Below are positions 1-6,556 of a DNA stretch of 8,697 nucleotides, piece after piece. The stretch is from an uncultured Ruminococcus sp. (GTDB lineage: Bacteria; Bacillota; Clostridia; Oscillospirales; Acutalibacteraceae), in the NCBI GenBank assembly GCA_946414115.1, contig CAMKNF010000080.1, forward strand, positions 1-8,697, given 5' to 3'. Positions within the stretch are counted from its first letter, which is position 1. Each line of letters starts with the position of its first letter. Both the position numbers and the translations under genes were made by a program. Below the pieces are notes generated by a model that was not told the DNA's origin, searched no databases, and saw only the letters and a program-made list of their open reading frames with translations.

Positions 1-100
1 TTACTTTTTATTTTTTGTAGGCTCTATTTGTTACCCCAACATTTATTATAGAGCCGATAAACAATGCATATCGCATACGTTTTACAAGCCTTATTTTTTT
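1..100. other. AT-rich intergenic DNA with one weak hairpin
   Basis: No coding region is visible here. The only structure is an inverted repeat, GGCTCTAT at 20-27 against ATAGAGCC at 48-55, with 8-bp arms and a 20-base loop. It is not followed by a T run on the plus strand. On the minus strand it is followed by A-rich sequence, so it does not look like an intrinsic terminator in either direction. It could be the edge of something lying to the left of the window. Confidence 0.4.
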
Positions 101-378
101 GATTATTCCATAATTCCAAAATAAAGTCCATACACAATATTTTATTTTGGATTATTGATAAAAAGTAAGTATTCAAGCCATTTTTACAATATTCCAAGGG
201 TATTTCTTATTTTGGAATATTGACAGAACAGCAAGTTATTATTATATTTTCGCAACGTGTAAATAATCCAAGAAATTACTGCGTGGAATATTGAAAAAGC
301 CCAGTGTTTATGCGGCTTTCGCTCAATATTCCAAAATAACTTATTGTGTTTACGGAACTTTGGAATATTGGAATTATA
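101..378. repeat. Array of alternating inverted copies of CAATATTCCAA
   Basis: An 11-12 bp motif recurs in alternating orientation. Forward copies (CAATATTCCAA or close variants) lie near 111-124, 187-197, 262-272 and 324-335. Reverse copies (TTGGAATATTG) lie near 147-158, 212-222, 284-294 and 359-370. Two pairs are perfect inverted repeats: 187-197/212-222 (11-bp arms) and 324-335/359-370 (12-bp arms). Successive forward copies start 76, 75 and 62 bases apart. Neighbouring reverse-forward pairs also fold: 284-294 with 323-333 encloses an inner AAAGCC/GGCTTT stem at 297-302/314-319. A 68-codon minus-strand reading frame through 184-390 is a by-product of the repeats, with no ribosome binding site that I can see. 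The function is unknown; a non-autonomous mobile-element remnant or a multi-site protein-binding region are both possible. Confidence 0.7.
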
Positions 379-389
379 TGCAGGTAACA

Positions 390-561
390 TTTCGGGACGT
401 GTGGGAACCCGTCCCCTACGGAAAGGTTTGTTTTTCTCTAAAACTACGATTTAATAGGTAAAGTTTGATTGCCACTGTGGACACGGCACGCCGTGTCCCT
501 ACGAATAAAAACAAACGTTTCCTATATCACCGTAGGGGACGGCATCACTGACGTCCCGAAA
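390..561. repeat. MITE-like palindromic element with 32-bp inverted ends
   Basis: The left end (390-421) and the reverse complement of the right end (530-561) match at 27 of 32 positions. All five mismatches fall in an 8-base window (401-408) that lies in the loop of a hairpin formed by each end (GGGACG, about 10 bases, CGTCCC). A further inner match, AAAGGTTTGTTTTT (422-435) against the complement of 507-520, extends the inverted repeat after a 9-base offset. Between the ends is a third hairpin with arms GGACACGGC (479-487) and GCCGTGTCC (490-498) and a 2-base loop. All three hairpins are followed by CTACG in their own orientation, so they look like members of one repeat family. No transposase and no clear target-site duplication are visible. 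Similar GTAGGGGACGG palindromes are, from general knowledge, dispersed in gut Clostridia. Confidence 0.65.
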
Positions 562-580
562 CGCTACATATATATCACTT

Positions 581-1771
581 TCAAATTCGGGCAACCTTGT
601 TCCCGTTCATAATCACTTCCTTAATAAAAATATACGAAACATACGCATACACTGCTATATACACAACAGCCGTAATTTTTATGTCAAGAACATCATACGA
701 AAACAGGTAGTTACAATATCCACGCAGGCTTACAAGATTGCACACAACCGGAAGCCACACACGCTTTACGTTCACCACAGCATAAATAATCGTCAGAATG
801 TCGAGTAGATACGCATATCTCTCGTGCATTGATGACAAAAACATTATGCAGGTAAACAAAGTCCATATTGAAGTGAGCAGAAGATTCTGCGTATCGGACA
901 AATCAGTTCTTTTATAAATCAGCATACAAAGTCCTGCGCCGAGTATTGTCACAGTCAGGACAATTGAAAACGTTTTGAAAAGATAATAATTATTCATATC
1001 ATATCCGTTACACAAAAACGCATAAATATTCGGGCAGTTCATCTGAATCAGCTTACCGTAATCGGTTTGCTCCGCATAAATTGTTATAATGTCGAGCGGA
1101 TTTCTGCCGAGGATAATTGCAGGCAGACACATAACAAAATCAACGGCAGGAATAATCAGAAAATGAATTATTGATGTCTTGCGTGTGCAGACATAATAAA
1201 AGAGATATACGGGAAGAATAAACACAGCCTGAAGCTTAAATGAAAATGCAATTCCAAGCATTATAAACGACGGTATATTCTTCTCTTTTTTTAGAAAGCA
1301 AATTGAAAGAAGTATAAAAGAAACGTAAATTGAATCGCATTGCGCCCAGAACGACGAGTTTAGCACAACAGTCATTGAGCAGAACACCAGCGCATACGTA
1401 AACACAGGCTTTAAATGCGATTTTTTGCTGTCAAAGGAATGCACAAGCAGAGCCGCACTTACCGCAAGCACAAGGTCAAAGACAATCGACAAAGCCTTGT
1501 AGGAATACAGCGGTCCCAGCGGAGTAAGCGTAAACAGATATGTTATTAACTGATATGGTATGTTGTAGTTTCCTACCTGCGTTGCAAGCCCCTGTACACC
1601 TGCACTTTCAATACAAGTCCACCATGGATAGAGAAAGCTGTTGTAATCATCGCTTTTAAAATCAATTCCGCAAATGTGTATTGCAATTCCAAACGCCGTA
1701 ACTGCAACAACGAAAATCAAAAGGATATTTTTTCTTATCCAATCAAAAATTTTATTTTCAATTTTTGTCAT
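581..1771 (-). CDS. Gpi18-like GT-C membrane glycosyltransferase
   Basis: A polytopic membrane protein of 396 residues with roughly nine or more hydrophobic segments, the first at about 15-34. It resembles the Gpi18-like mannosyltransferases (COG5542), GT-C enzymes that move sugars from lipid-linked donors to acceptors on the outer face of the membrane. Visible hallmarks are an acidic first outside loop, KSDDYNSFLYPWW (39-51), with the likely catalytic Asp41/Asp42; WAQCDSIYV (142-150); AFSFKLQAVF (175-184); and MHERYAY (315-321). I chose the ATG at 1771 because GAGG lies 9 bases upstream (1781-1784). A TTG at 1786 would overlap that site and add five residues. The gene starts 29 bases after the trpS stop and may be read with it. 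The acceptor and the sugar cannot be told from sequence. No T-tailed terminator follows; the palindromic element lies directly downstream. Confidence 0.82.
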   Translation of the reverse strand: MTKIENKIFDWIRKNILLIFVVAVTAFGIAIHICGIDFKSDDYNSFLYPWWTCIESAGVQGLATQVGNYNIPYQLITYLFTLTPLGPLYSYKALSIVFDLVLAVSAALLVHSFDSKKSHLKPVFTYALVFCSMTVVLNSSFWAQCDSIYVSFILLSICFLKKEKNIPSFIMLGIAFSFKLQAVFILPVYLFYYVCTRKTSIIHFLIIPAVDFVMCLPAIILGRNPLDIITIYAEQTDYGKLIQMNCPNIYAFLCNGYDMNNYYLFKTFSIVLTVTILGAGLCMLIYKRTDLSDTQNLLLTSIWTLFTCIMFLSSMHERYAYLLDILTIIYAVVNVKRVWLPVVCNLVSLRGYCNYLFSYDVLDIKITAVVYIAVYAYVSYIFIKEVIMNGNKVARI

Positions 1772-1780
1772 ACTCTGTTT

Positions 1781-1784
1781 CCTC
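1781..1784 (-). promoter_or_regulatory. Ribosome binding site deciding the glycosyltransferase start
   Basis: On the minus strand GAGG sits 9 bases before the ATG at 1771-1769. The competing in-frame TTG (1786-1784) overlaps this element. Another GAGG lies only 2 bases upstream of the TTG, too close to serve it. This favours the ATG. Confidence 0.6.
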
Positions 1785-1800
1785 AAATCCTCACAGAAAA

Positions 1801-2802
1801 TCAGAGTATAAATCCGATCTTCTTCATAACCTTATTTAAGGTGCGGCTGCTGATTTTCAGCGCAATTTCATCAGCCTTTCTGTAGCACTCCTCAAGATAA
1901 GCCTTGTCCTTGATAAGCTGTTCGTAGCGCTCACGAATCGGACGCAGAGCTTCAACAACAGCCTCGCCCACTGCGGTCTTGAAATCGCCGTAGCCCTTGC
2001 CGTCAAAATCGTGCTCAATCTGCTCATAGTTAAGTCCCGTAACAGCACTGTAAATAGCCATTAAGTTATTTACGCCGTCCTTGCCCTCGGCATATCTTAC
2101 GCAAGATTCGCTGTCGGTTACGGCACGCTTGAATTTTCTCATAATTGCCTCGGGAGTATCAAGAAGATGAACACAGCCGTTTACGTTTTCGTCCGATTTA
2201 CTCATCTTTTTAGTCGGGTCCTGAAGGCTCATTACCCTTGCGCCGTTCTTCGGAATAAAGCCGTCGGGAATTTTGAACACATTGCCGTACAGTCCATTGA
2301 AACGCTCTGCAATATTTCTTGTAATCTCAATGTGCTGTTTCTGGTCTGCGCCTACGGGCACCTTGTCAGCCTGATAGAGAAGAATATCAGCCGCCATAAG
2401 TACGGGATATGTGAAAAGTCCTGCGTTGATGTTGTCGGCGTGCTTTGCAGACTTATCCTTGAACTGCGTCATTCTCGAAAGCTCGCCAAACTGGGTGTAA
2501 CAGCTCAACGCCCAAGCAAGCTCTGCGTGAGTGTGAACGTGGCTCTGAATGAAGAAAATGCTCTTTTCAACGTCAATTCCGCACGCCATAATTGATGCGT
2601 AAGCGTCGAGGATATTTTTCCTCATTGTTGCAGGCTCCTGTCTTACGGTAATTGTATGCAAATCCGCAAGCGCATAAATGCAGTTGTACTCGTCCTGCAT
2701 TGTAACCCAGTTGCGCACAGCACCGAGGTAGTTACCGAGTGTGATTGTTCCGCTGGGCTGTATTGCACTGAACACAACCTCTTTTTTCTTTTCGTTTTCC
2801 AT
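1801..2802 (-). CDS. trpS: Tryptophanyl-tRNA synthetase
   Basis: A cytoplasmic class Ic aminoacyl-tRNA synthetase that activates tryptophan with ATP and charges tRNA-Trp. At 333 residues it has the usual bacterial length. The N-terminal Rossmann fold has IQPSG (14-18) followed by TLGNYLG (21-27), the TrpRS form of the HIGH signature; the first position is Thr where many homologues have His. MAADILLYQADKVPVGADQKQH (136-157) forms the tryptophan pocket, with Asp139 the probable indole-binding aspartate. KKMSKSDEN (198-206) is the KMSKS loop. The ATG at 2802 has a strong GGAGG about 9 bases upstream. The gene lies 72 bases downstream of the aminotransferase and 29 bases upstream of the glycosyltransferase start, all on the minus strand. 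No T-box leader, often used to control trpS in Firmicutes, fits in the 72-base gap. Confidence 0.97.
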   Translation of the reverse strand: MENEKKKEVVFSAIQPSGTITLGNYLGAVRNWVTMQDEYNCIYALADLHTITVRQEPATMRKNILDAYASIMACGIDVEKSIFFIQSHVHTHAELAWALSCYTQFGELSRMTQFKDKSAKHADNINAGLFTYPVLMAADILLYQADKVPVGADQKQHIEITRNIAERFNGLYGNVFKIPDGFIPKNGARVMSLQDPTKKMSKSDENVNGCVHLLDTPEAIMRKFKRAVTDSESCVRYAEGKDGVNNLMAIYSAVTGLNYEQIEHDFDGKGYGDFKTAVGEAVVEALRPIRERYEQLIKDKAYLEECYRKADEIALKISSRTLNKVMKKIGFIL

Positions 2803-2847
2803 ATGTTAATTCCTCCGTAAAAAAATTATCAGATTTAAAGATTTAAT

Positions 2848-2875
2848 TCCGAATTACGCATTCCGAATTCCGAAT
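2848..2875. repeat. Four 7-bp tandem units at the aminotransferase stop
   Basis: On the plus strand four consecutive 7-base units read TCCGAAT, TACGCAT, TCCGAAT, TCCGAAT. Three are identical and the second differs at three positions. The array runs into the aminotransferase stop codon (TAA, complement of 2875-2877) and occupies much of the 72-base spacer before trpS. The units are direct, not inverted, repeats, so a terminator is not formed. Related AATTCGGAATT-type short repeats are, from general knowledge, common between genes in Clostridia. A very weak promoter (minus strand TTCGGA, 17 bases, GATAAT at 2830-2825) overlaps its left end. Confidence 0.6.
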
Positions 2876-4056
2876 TAATTATTTGCAAGCTCGCCGAGAA
2901 TTTTAATTCCCTTTTCAAGCTGCTTATCTGTCGGTGTTGAAAAGTTGATTCTGAAGCTTTGGCACTTCTCGCTTTCATCAGTCAGAAATGCGTTGCCGGG
3001 GACTACGCAGACCTTGTTTTCAACAGCCTTTTTGCAGAACGTCGGCATATCAATGCTGTCGGGCAAATCGCACCAGATAAACAAGCCGCCGTCAATTCTG
3101 TTATAGGTAATTGCAGGGGCGCAGTATTTATCGAGCAAGCTCATACAAAACTCCGCCTTTTTGGTGTAAATCTCACGCAGTCTTGCAAGATGAGCGTTAA
3201 AGTCGTACTTCGTGATAAACTCGTTGCAGACATACTGCGACCAGATATTTGTATGAACGTCGTTGCCCTGCTTGCATACAACCAGCTTCTGGAAAATCGG
3301 CTTTGGGCAAATGCAGTAAGCAACACGCATACCGGGTGAAATTACCTTTGAAAAAGAGCCTGCGTAAATTACAATTCCGTCCGTATCAAGCGACTTGATG
3401 TTCGGAACATAATCTCCGCTGTAGCGCAAATCTCCGTACGGGTTATCCTCAAGAATAAGCACGCCGTACTTTTTGGCAAGCTCATAAACCTTCTTCCTCT
3501 TTTCAAGGCTCATTGTAACTCCCGAGGGATTCTGGAAATTCGGAATTGTGTAGATAAGCTTTGCGTTCGGGTTAGCCTTGAGCGCATTTTCAAGCTTCTC
3601 CACGCTCATTCCGTCAGGCTCAACCTTAACTCCGACAAGCTTTGCATTGTAGCTTCTGAAGGTGTTGAGCGAACCGATAAACGACGGCGCTTCGCAGATT
3701 ACAACATCTCCCTCGTTGATAAGCGCCTTTGAGCACAAATCCATAATCTGCTGTGCTCCCGTTGTGATTAAAATATCATCGGTGTCACTGCCTGTGTTGT
3801 GCTCTTTCTTCATATACTCCTTTAGCGTGTTTCTAAGCGGAGTATAGCCCTCGCTTACGCTGTACTGCAAAACCGAAATCGGGTCATTTTTCAGAACCTC
3901 GGCTGAAATTTCGGCAATCTCCCTTGCAGGAAAAGCGTCAGGTGACGGGTTACCTGCCGAAAGCGAAACTACCTCGGGGTCGGACGCATACTTAAAAATC
4001 TCTCTTATTGCACTCGGTTTCAGATTTGAAACTCTGTCAGAAAACTTATATTCCAT
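2875..4056 (-). CDS. PLP-dependent aminotransferase (LysN/Aro8-like)
   Basis: A fold-type I, class I/II aminotransferase of 393 residues, lacking the N-terminal GntR DNA-binding domain of the related MocR regulators. It moves an amino group between an amino acid and a 2-oxo acid in the cytoplasm. Visible PLP-site residues are PNFQNPSG (172-179; Asn176 likely contacts the cofactor), LEDNPYGDLRY (202-212; Asp204 pairs with the pyridine nitrogen, Tyr207 with the phenol oxygen), GSFSK (233-237; Lys237 forms the Schiff base) and SFRINFS (367-373; Arg369 binds the substrate carboxylate). The subgroup (COG1167) includes 2-aminoadipate and aromatic or branched-chain aminotransferases. The adjacent trpS is compatible with an aromatic substrate but does not show it. 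The ATG at 4056 has GAGGG about 6 bases upstream. A promoter sits at 4124-4096. Confidence 0.9.
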   Translation of the reverse strand: MEYKFSDRVSNLKPSAIREIFKYASDPEVVSLSAGNPSPDAFPAREIAEISAEVLKNDPISVLQYSVSEGYTPLRNTLKEYMKKEHNTGSDTDDILITTGAQQIMDLCSKALINEGDVVICEAPSFIGSLNTFRSYNAKLVGVKVEPDGMSVEKLENALKANPNAKLIYTIPNFQNPSGVTMSLEKRKKVYELAKKYGVLILEDNPYGDLRYSGDYVPNIKSLDTDGIVIYAGSFSKVISPGMRVAYCICPKPIFQKLVVCKQGNDVHTNIWSQYVCNEFITKYDFNAHLARLREIYTKKAEFCMSLLDKYCAPAITYNRIDGGLFIWCDLPDSIDMPTFCKKAVENKVCVVPGNAFLTDESEKCQSFRINFSTPTDKQLEKGIKILGELANN

Positions 4057-4095
4057 TTTATCCCTCTTTTTTGTAGCCGGTTTATATACCTTATA

Positions 4096-4124
4096 ATTTT
4101 ATCACGAATTGCGCATATATTCAA
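4096..4124 (-). promoter_or_regulatory. Promoter for the aminotransferase (possibly with trpS and glycosyltransferase)
   Basis: On the minus strand TTGAAT (4124-4119) and TAAAAT (4101-4096) are separated by 17 bases, and TG lies one base before the -10 box (extended -10). Transcription would start near 4088, giving a leader of about 30 bases, too short for a riboswitch or T-box. Confidence 0.6.
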
Positions 4125-4184
4125 GCAATAACGCAAAGCAATCACATAAATTCTTTATTTTGTGCGGAAAAATGTAAAATCGTA

Positions 4185-4213
4185 TTGTTTTTATAGGTTT
4201 AATGTAGTATAAT
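4185..4213 (+). promoter_or_regulatory. Promoter for the DHHW-Nudix pair
   Basis: TTGTTT (4185-4190) and a consensus TATAAT (4208-4213) are exactly 17 bases apart, a good sigma-A type promoter. The start of transcription would be near 4220, about 58 bases before the ATG. It is divergent from the aminotransferase promoter; the two -35 boxes are 60 bases apart, so shared control is possible but no operator is visible. Confidence 0.7.
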
Positions 4214-4277
4214 TATGATGTATTTCTTTACGTTATTCATCATTTGAGTATTTATTTAGAAAACAGGGAGATTTATT

Positions 4278-5561
4278 ATGAGTAAACGCAATGATTACGA
4301 TTACTTTGATTTAGATAATTTTGACGATGGCTACGACAGCAGGGATTACCGCCGCCGTCAGCCGCAGCGCAGACAAGGCTCATACAACAGCCGCCCTGCT
4401 TACAACACCAACAGACGCCGCAGAAATAATAAAAAACGCACTCGCAACAGAATTATAATTGTCAGCTGCGGAATACTTATTATTATACTGTTAGTTGTAA
4501 TGATTTCTTCTGTTTTCAAGGGTTGTTTCGGTGCAAAGCAGACAAATGCTCCCGTTTCTACCGAAACAAAGCCTGTTGCAACAGCCGATACACCGAATAA
4601 TAAGAAGAACGATATACAGGACGACCTTTCTCCGACATACTTCAAAACTCCGCAGATTAAGGATGACAAGTCAAGCGGATATTCTGCCTACAGCATATAT
4701 GTGTGGAACAAGCAGGGCTTTGAGCTTTTCGGCAGTGACGAGGCAAGGGCAACAACATATGCCGAAACAATCAACGGCTTTGCCGACAAATTAAACGGCA
4801 TTACGGTTTACGATATGGTAATACCGAACCACACTGAAATGGGACTTCCCCAGCGCCTTAAGGACAGCGACGCTCCGTCAACCTCACAGGCTGAAAACAT
4901 CAAGAGCATATACTCAAAGCTTTCCGACAAGGTAACACCGATAAACGCATACAACTACCTTGCAGACCACAACGACGAATACATCTACTTCGGCTCTGAC
5001 CACCACTGGTCAGGACTCGGCGCTTATTATGCATACTCTGCGTTTGCAAAGACAAACGACCTTCCTGTTCTTTCCCTTGACGACTGCACCGAACAGCAGA
5101 TTGAGGGCTTTACCGGCACATTCTCAAACACAGCAAGCGGTCTTGATACCGACACAGTGCACTACTGGGAGTTCCCGTACGAGGTGACAATGGACATCAC
5201 CGACGAAAGCGGCAACTTAAACACCTACACAAGCCCGTACTATCAGTACGCAGAGGCAGGCTCGCTTACCTACGGCGTATTCATAATGGGCGACCATCCG
5301 CTTACTGTTCTGAAATCAGCCTCGGAAAACGCAGAAGAGGGCAAGAAAATTGCGGTAATTAAGGAAAGCTACGGCAACGCCTTTGTTCCCTATCTCACCT
5401 ATAATTACGAGGAAGTTCACGTTATCGACTTCCGCACATTCGGCGATAATCTTGTTTCCTACTGTCAGCAGAACGGAATTGACGAGGTGCTTTTCCTCAA
5501 CGGTGTTATGAGTGCAAACACACAGATTCAGCTTGACAGTATGAGTGGTCTGTTTGACTGA
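4278..5561 (+). CDS. DHHW-family membrane-anchored SGNH-like protein
   Basis: A 427-residue predicted type II membrane protein. The N-terminus (1-58) is cytoplasmic and disordered: an Asp/Tyr-rich stretch (6-23), then an Arg-rich stretch (22-57). One membrane segment follows at about 59-80, then a Ser/Thr/Asn/Lys-rich linker (about 85-130) and an extracytoplasmic domain. The domain carries GSDHHWSGLGAYYAY (239-253), the signature of the DHHW family related to AlgJ/AlgX; Asp241 and His243 match the catalytic Asp-x-His of those SGNH-like O-acetyltransferases. IKESYGNAF (361-369) supplies the probable nucleophile Ser364. By family, the likely job is O-acetylation or deacetylation of a cell-surface polymer, but no membrane O-acyltransferase (AlgI/MBOAT) partner lies nearby. 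The ATG has GGGAG about 8 bases upstream. No terminator separates it from the Nudix gene 37 bases downstream. Confidence 0.85.
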   Translation: MSKRNDYDYFDLDNFDDGYDSRDYRRRQPQRRQGSYNSRPAYNTNRRRRNNKKRTRNRIIIVSCGILIIILLVVMISSVFKGCFGAKQTNAPVSTETKPVATADTPNNKKNDIQDDLSPTYFKTPQIKDDKSSGYSAYSIYVWNKQGFELFGSDEARATTYAETINGFADKLNGITVYDMVIPNHTEMGLPQRLKDSDAPSTSQAENIKSIYSKLSDKVTPINAYNYLADHNDEYIYFGSDHHWSGLGAYYAYSAFAKTNDLPVLSLDDCTEQQIEGFTGTFSNTASGLDTDTVHYWEFPYEVTMDITDESGNLNTYTSPYYQYAEAGSLTYGVFIMGDHPLTVLKSASENAEEGKKIAVIKESYGNAFVPYLTYNYEEVHVIDFRTFGDNLVSYCQQNGIDEVLFLNGVMSANTQIQLDSMSGLFD

Positions 5562-5598
5562 TAATTTTAACTTTAATTTTACGAAAGGAGGCAACGGT

Positions 5599-6294
5599 AT
5601 GATTTCAGAAAGAGTAAAAGTAAGCGTTTTCGGAAAAATCAGCAGTAATTTGCGTTCGGCTTACATCAGCTCTTCAGATATGAAGAACAAAAGCGCATAT
5701 GTTGTATCACGCAGAAAAGTTCCCGAGTACTTCGACGGCGTAGTCATTGCCGTTGCCGAATTTGACGGACTTGACGGTGAAAGAGCTGTTGTCGCTCCGC
5801 CGGGAGAAATTTTCTACGAGCCCGAGCTTCGCAAACTGCTCTCACGTCTGAAAAATGTAAAGCTGAAAAGCATAACCTGTCTTTATGAAAAGTCCTGCGG
5901 TGCGATAATCTTTTACAAAACAAAGCAGAACACGAAAATTCTACTTGTAAAGAACAGCAACGGCAGATACTGGAGCTTTCCGAAAGGTCACATTGAAGAG
6001 GGAGAAAACGAACAGCAGACGGCAATTCGTGAAATCAAGGAAGAAACCGGACTTGACGTTACGTTGTTCAATGGTTTCCGTGAAATAAGCGAATACTGTC
6101 CTTTCGGCAAAATCCGAAAACGTGTTGTATTTTTCCTCGCACAGGCTTTTACCGACAACGTAAAGATTCAGGAGGAAGAAATCGACAGCTATATCTGGGT
6201 TGACCTTCAGCAAGCACGAAAAATGTGTTCATATGACAACGATTTAAGAATCATTGAAAAAGCCGAAACGGCAATTCATCTTATGAGAAATTAA
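5599..6294 (+). CDS. Nudix hydrolase with N-terminal degenerate pyrophosphatase-like region
   Basis: A cytoplasmic 231-residue protein. The C-terminal half (about 100-231) is a Nudix domain with an exact signature: Gly130, Glu136, REIKEETGL at 144-152, with Glu148/Glu149 as metal ligands. The flanking RYWSFPKGHIEEGE resembles the asymmetric diadenosine-tetraphosphate hydrolase group, so Ap4A-like dinucleotides or damaged nucleotides are plausible substrates. Residues 1-95 look, from memory, like the C-terminal part of clostridial family I inorganic pyrophosphatases (AYVVSRRKVPEYFDG then VVIAV and VVAPPGE), but the usual Asp-rich catalytic stretch is missing, so that part is probably inactive. 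The link CLYEKSCGA (94-102) joins the two. I chose the ATG at 5599 because AGGAGG lies 7 bases upstream. An in-frame start at 5545 would overlap the upstream gene. An intrinsic terminator follows. Confidence 0.9.
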   Translation: MISERVKVSVFGKISSNLRSAYISSSDMKNKSAYVVSRRKVPEYFDGVVIAVAEFDGLDGERAVVAPPGEIFYEPELRKLLSRLKNVKLKSITCLYEKSCGAIIFYKTKQNTKILLVKNSNGRYWSFPKGHIEEGENEQQTAIREIKEETGLDVTLFNGFREISEYCPFGKIRKRVVFFLAQAFTDNVKIQEEEIDSYIWVDLQQARKMCSYDNDLRIIEKAETAIHLMRN

Positions 6295-6310
6295 TAAAAG
6301 GGTATTTTGG

Positions 6311-6342
6311 GGTACACAAATGAAATGTGTGCCTCTTTTTTT
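6311..6342 (+). terminator. Intrinsic terminator after the Nudix gene
   Basis: Stem GGTACACA (6311-6318) pairs with TGTGTGCC (6326-6333), with one G-U pair and a 7-base loop. It is followed after two bases by seven T (6336-6342). It ends the DHHW-Nudix transcript 17 bases after the Nudix stop codon. Confidence 0.85.
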
Positions 6343-6556
6343 ACTCGTTAAAGTTTTGTCAACTTGCACAAACAACACAGTATATCGTAATTATTATTTA
6401 GTTAAATAATTAACGGCTTTTTATGCTAAATACCTAAAATATGTGCTTGTGTTTTATACAAAACGTAAAAACTCCTTTATTTATATTATCTAACTGTACA
6501 AAGATTTTAATAATTTTTTTGTGATTTTCCTACTATACTAACCCGATTTATTATTG
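6343..6556. other. AT-rich spacer before the kinase gene
   Basis: This part of the 327-base gap between 6295 and 6621 has no credible gene. It holds a perfect AT-only palindrome apart from its centre, ATTATTTA (6393-6400), GT, TAAATAAT (6403-6410), which is not followed by a T run and could bind a regulator or be chance in AT-rich DNA. A weak promoter-like TTGTCA (6356-6361) lies 18-19 bases before TATATC. Nothing else stands out. Confidence 0.4.

Noticed and set aside
20..55. Terminator or attachment site at the left edge
   Set aside because: Short arms, a 20-base loop, no T tract on the correct side, and no integrase or tRNA nearby.
101..378. CRISPR array
   Set aside because: Repeats are 11-16 bases, alternate in orientation and have unequal spacing; no cas genes are present in the window.
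184..390. A 68-codon minus-strand open frame within the repeat array
   Set aside because: It is built from the inverted repeats themselves, has no recognisable ribosome binding site or family resemblance, and runs into the edge of the palindromic element.
530..561. Intrinsic terminator for the glycosyltransferase gene
   Set aside because: A hairpin forms (GGGACG/CGTCCC) but no T run follows on the minus strand.
2167..2595. Long plus-strand open frames antisense to trpS and the aminotransferase (also 2959-3339)
   Set aside because: They lie wholly opposite well-supported genes, lack ribosome binding sites and have no recognisable family features.
5533..5565. Separate promoter for the Nudix gene (TTGACA at 5533 and GATAAT at 5560)
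   Set aside because: The -35 match is perfect but the 21-base spacing is too long, and it lies in the end of the DHHW coding region. With no terminator between the genes, co-transcription is the simpler reading.
5545..5598. Upstream start for the Nudix gene giving 18 extra residues
   Set aside because: It would overlap the end of the DHHW gene and ignores the ideal AGGAGG and ATG pair at 5585-5601; the extra residues look like translated spacer.
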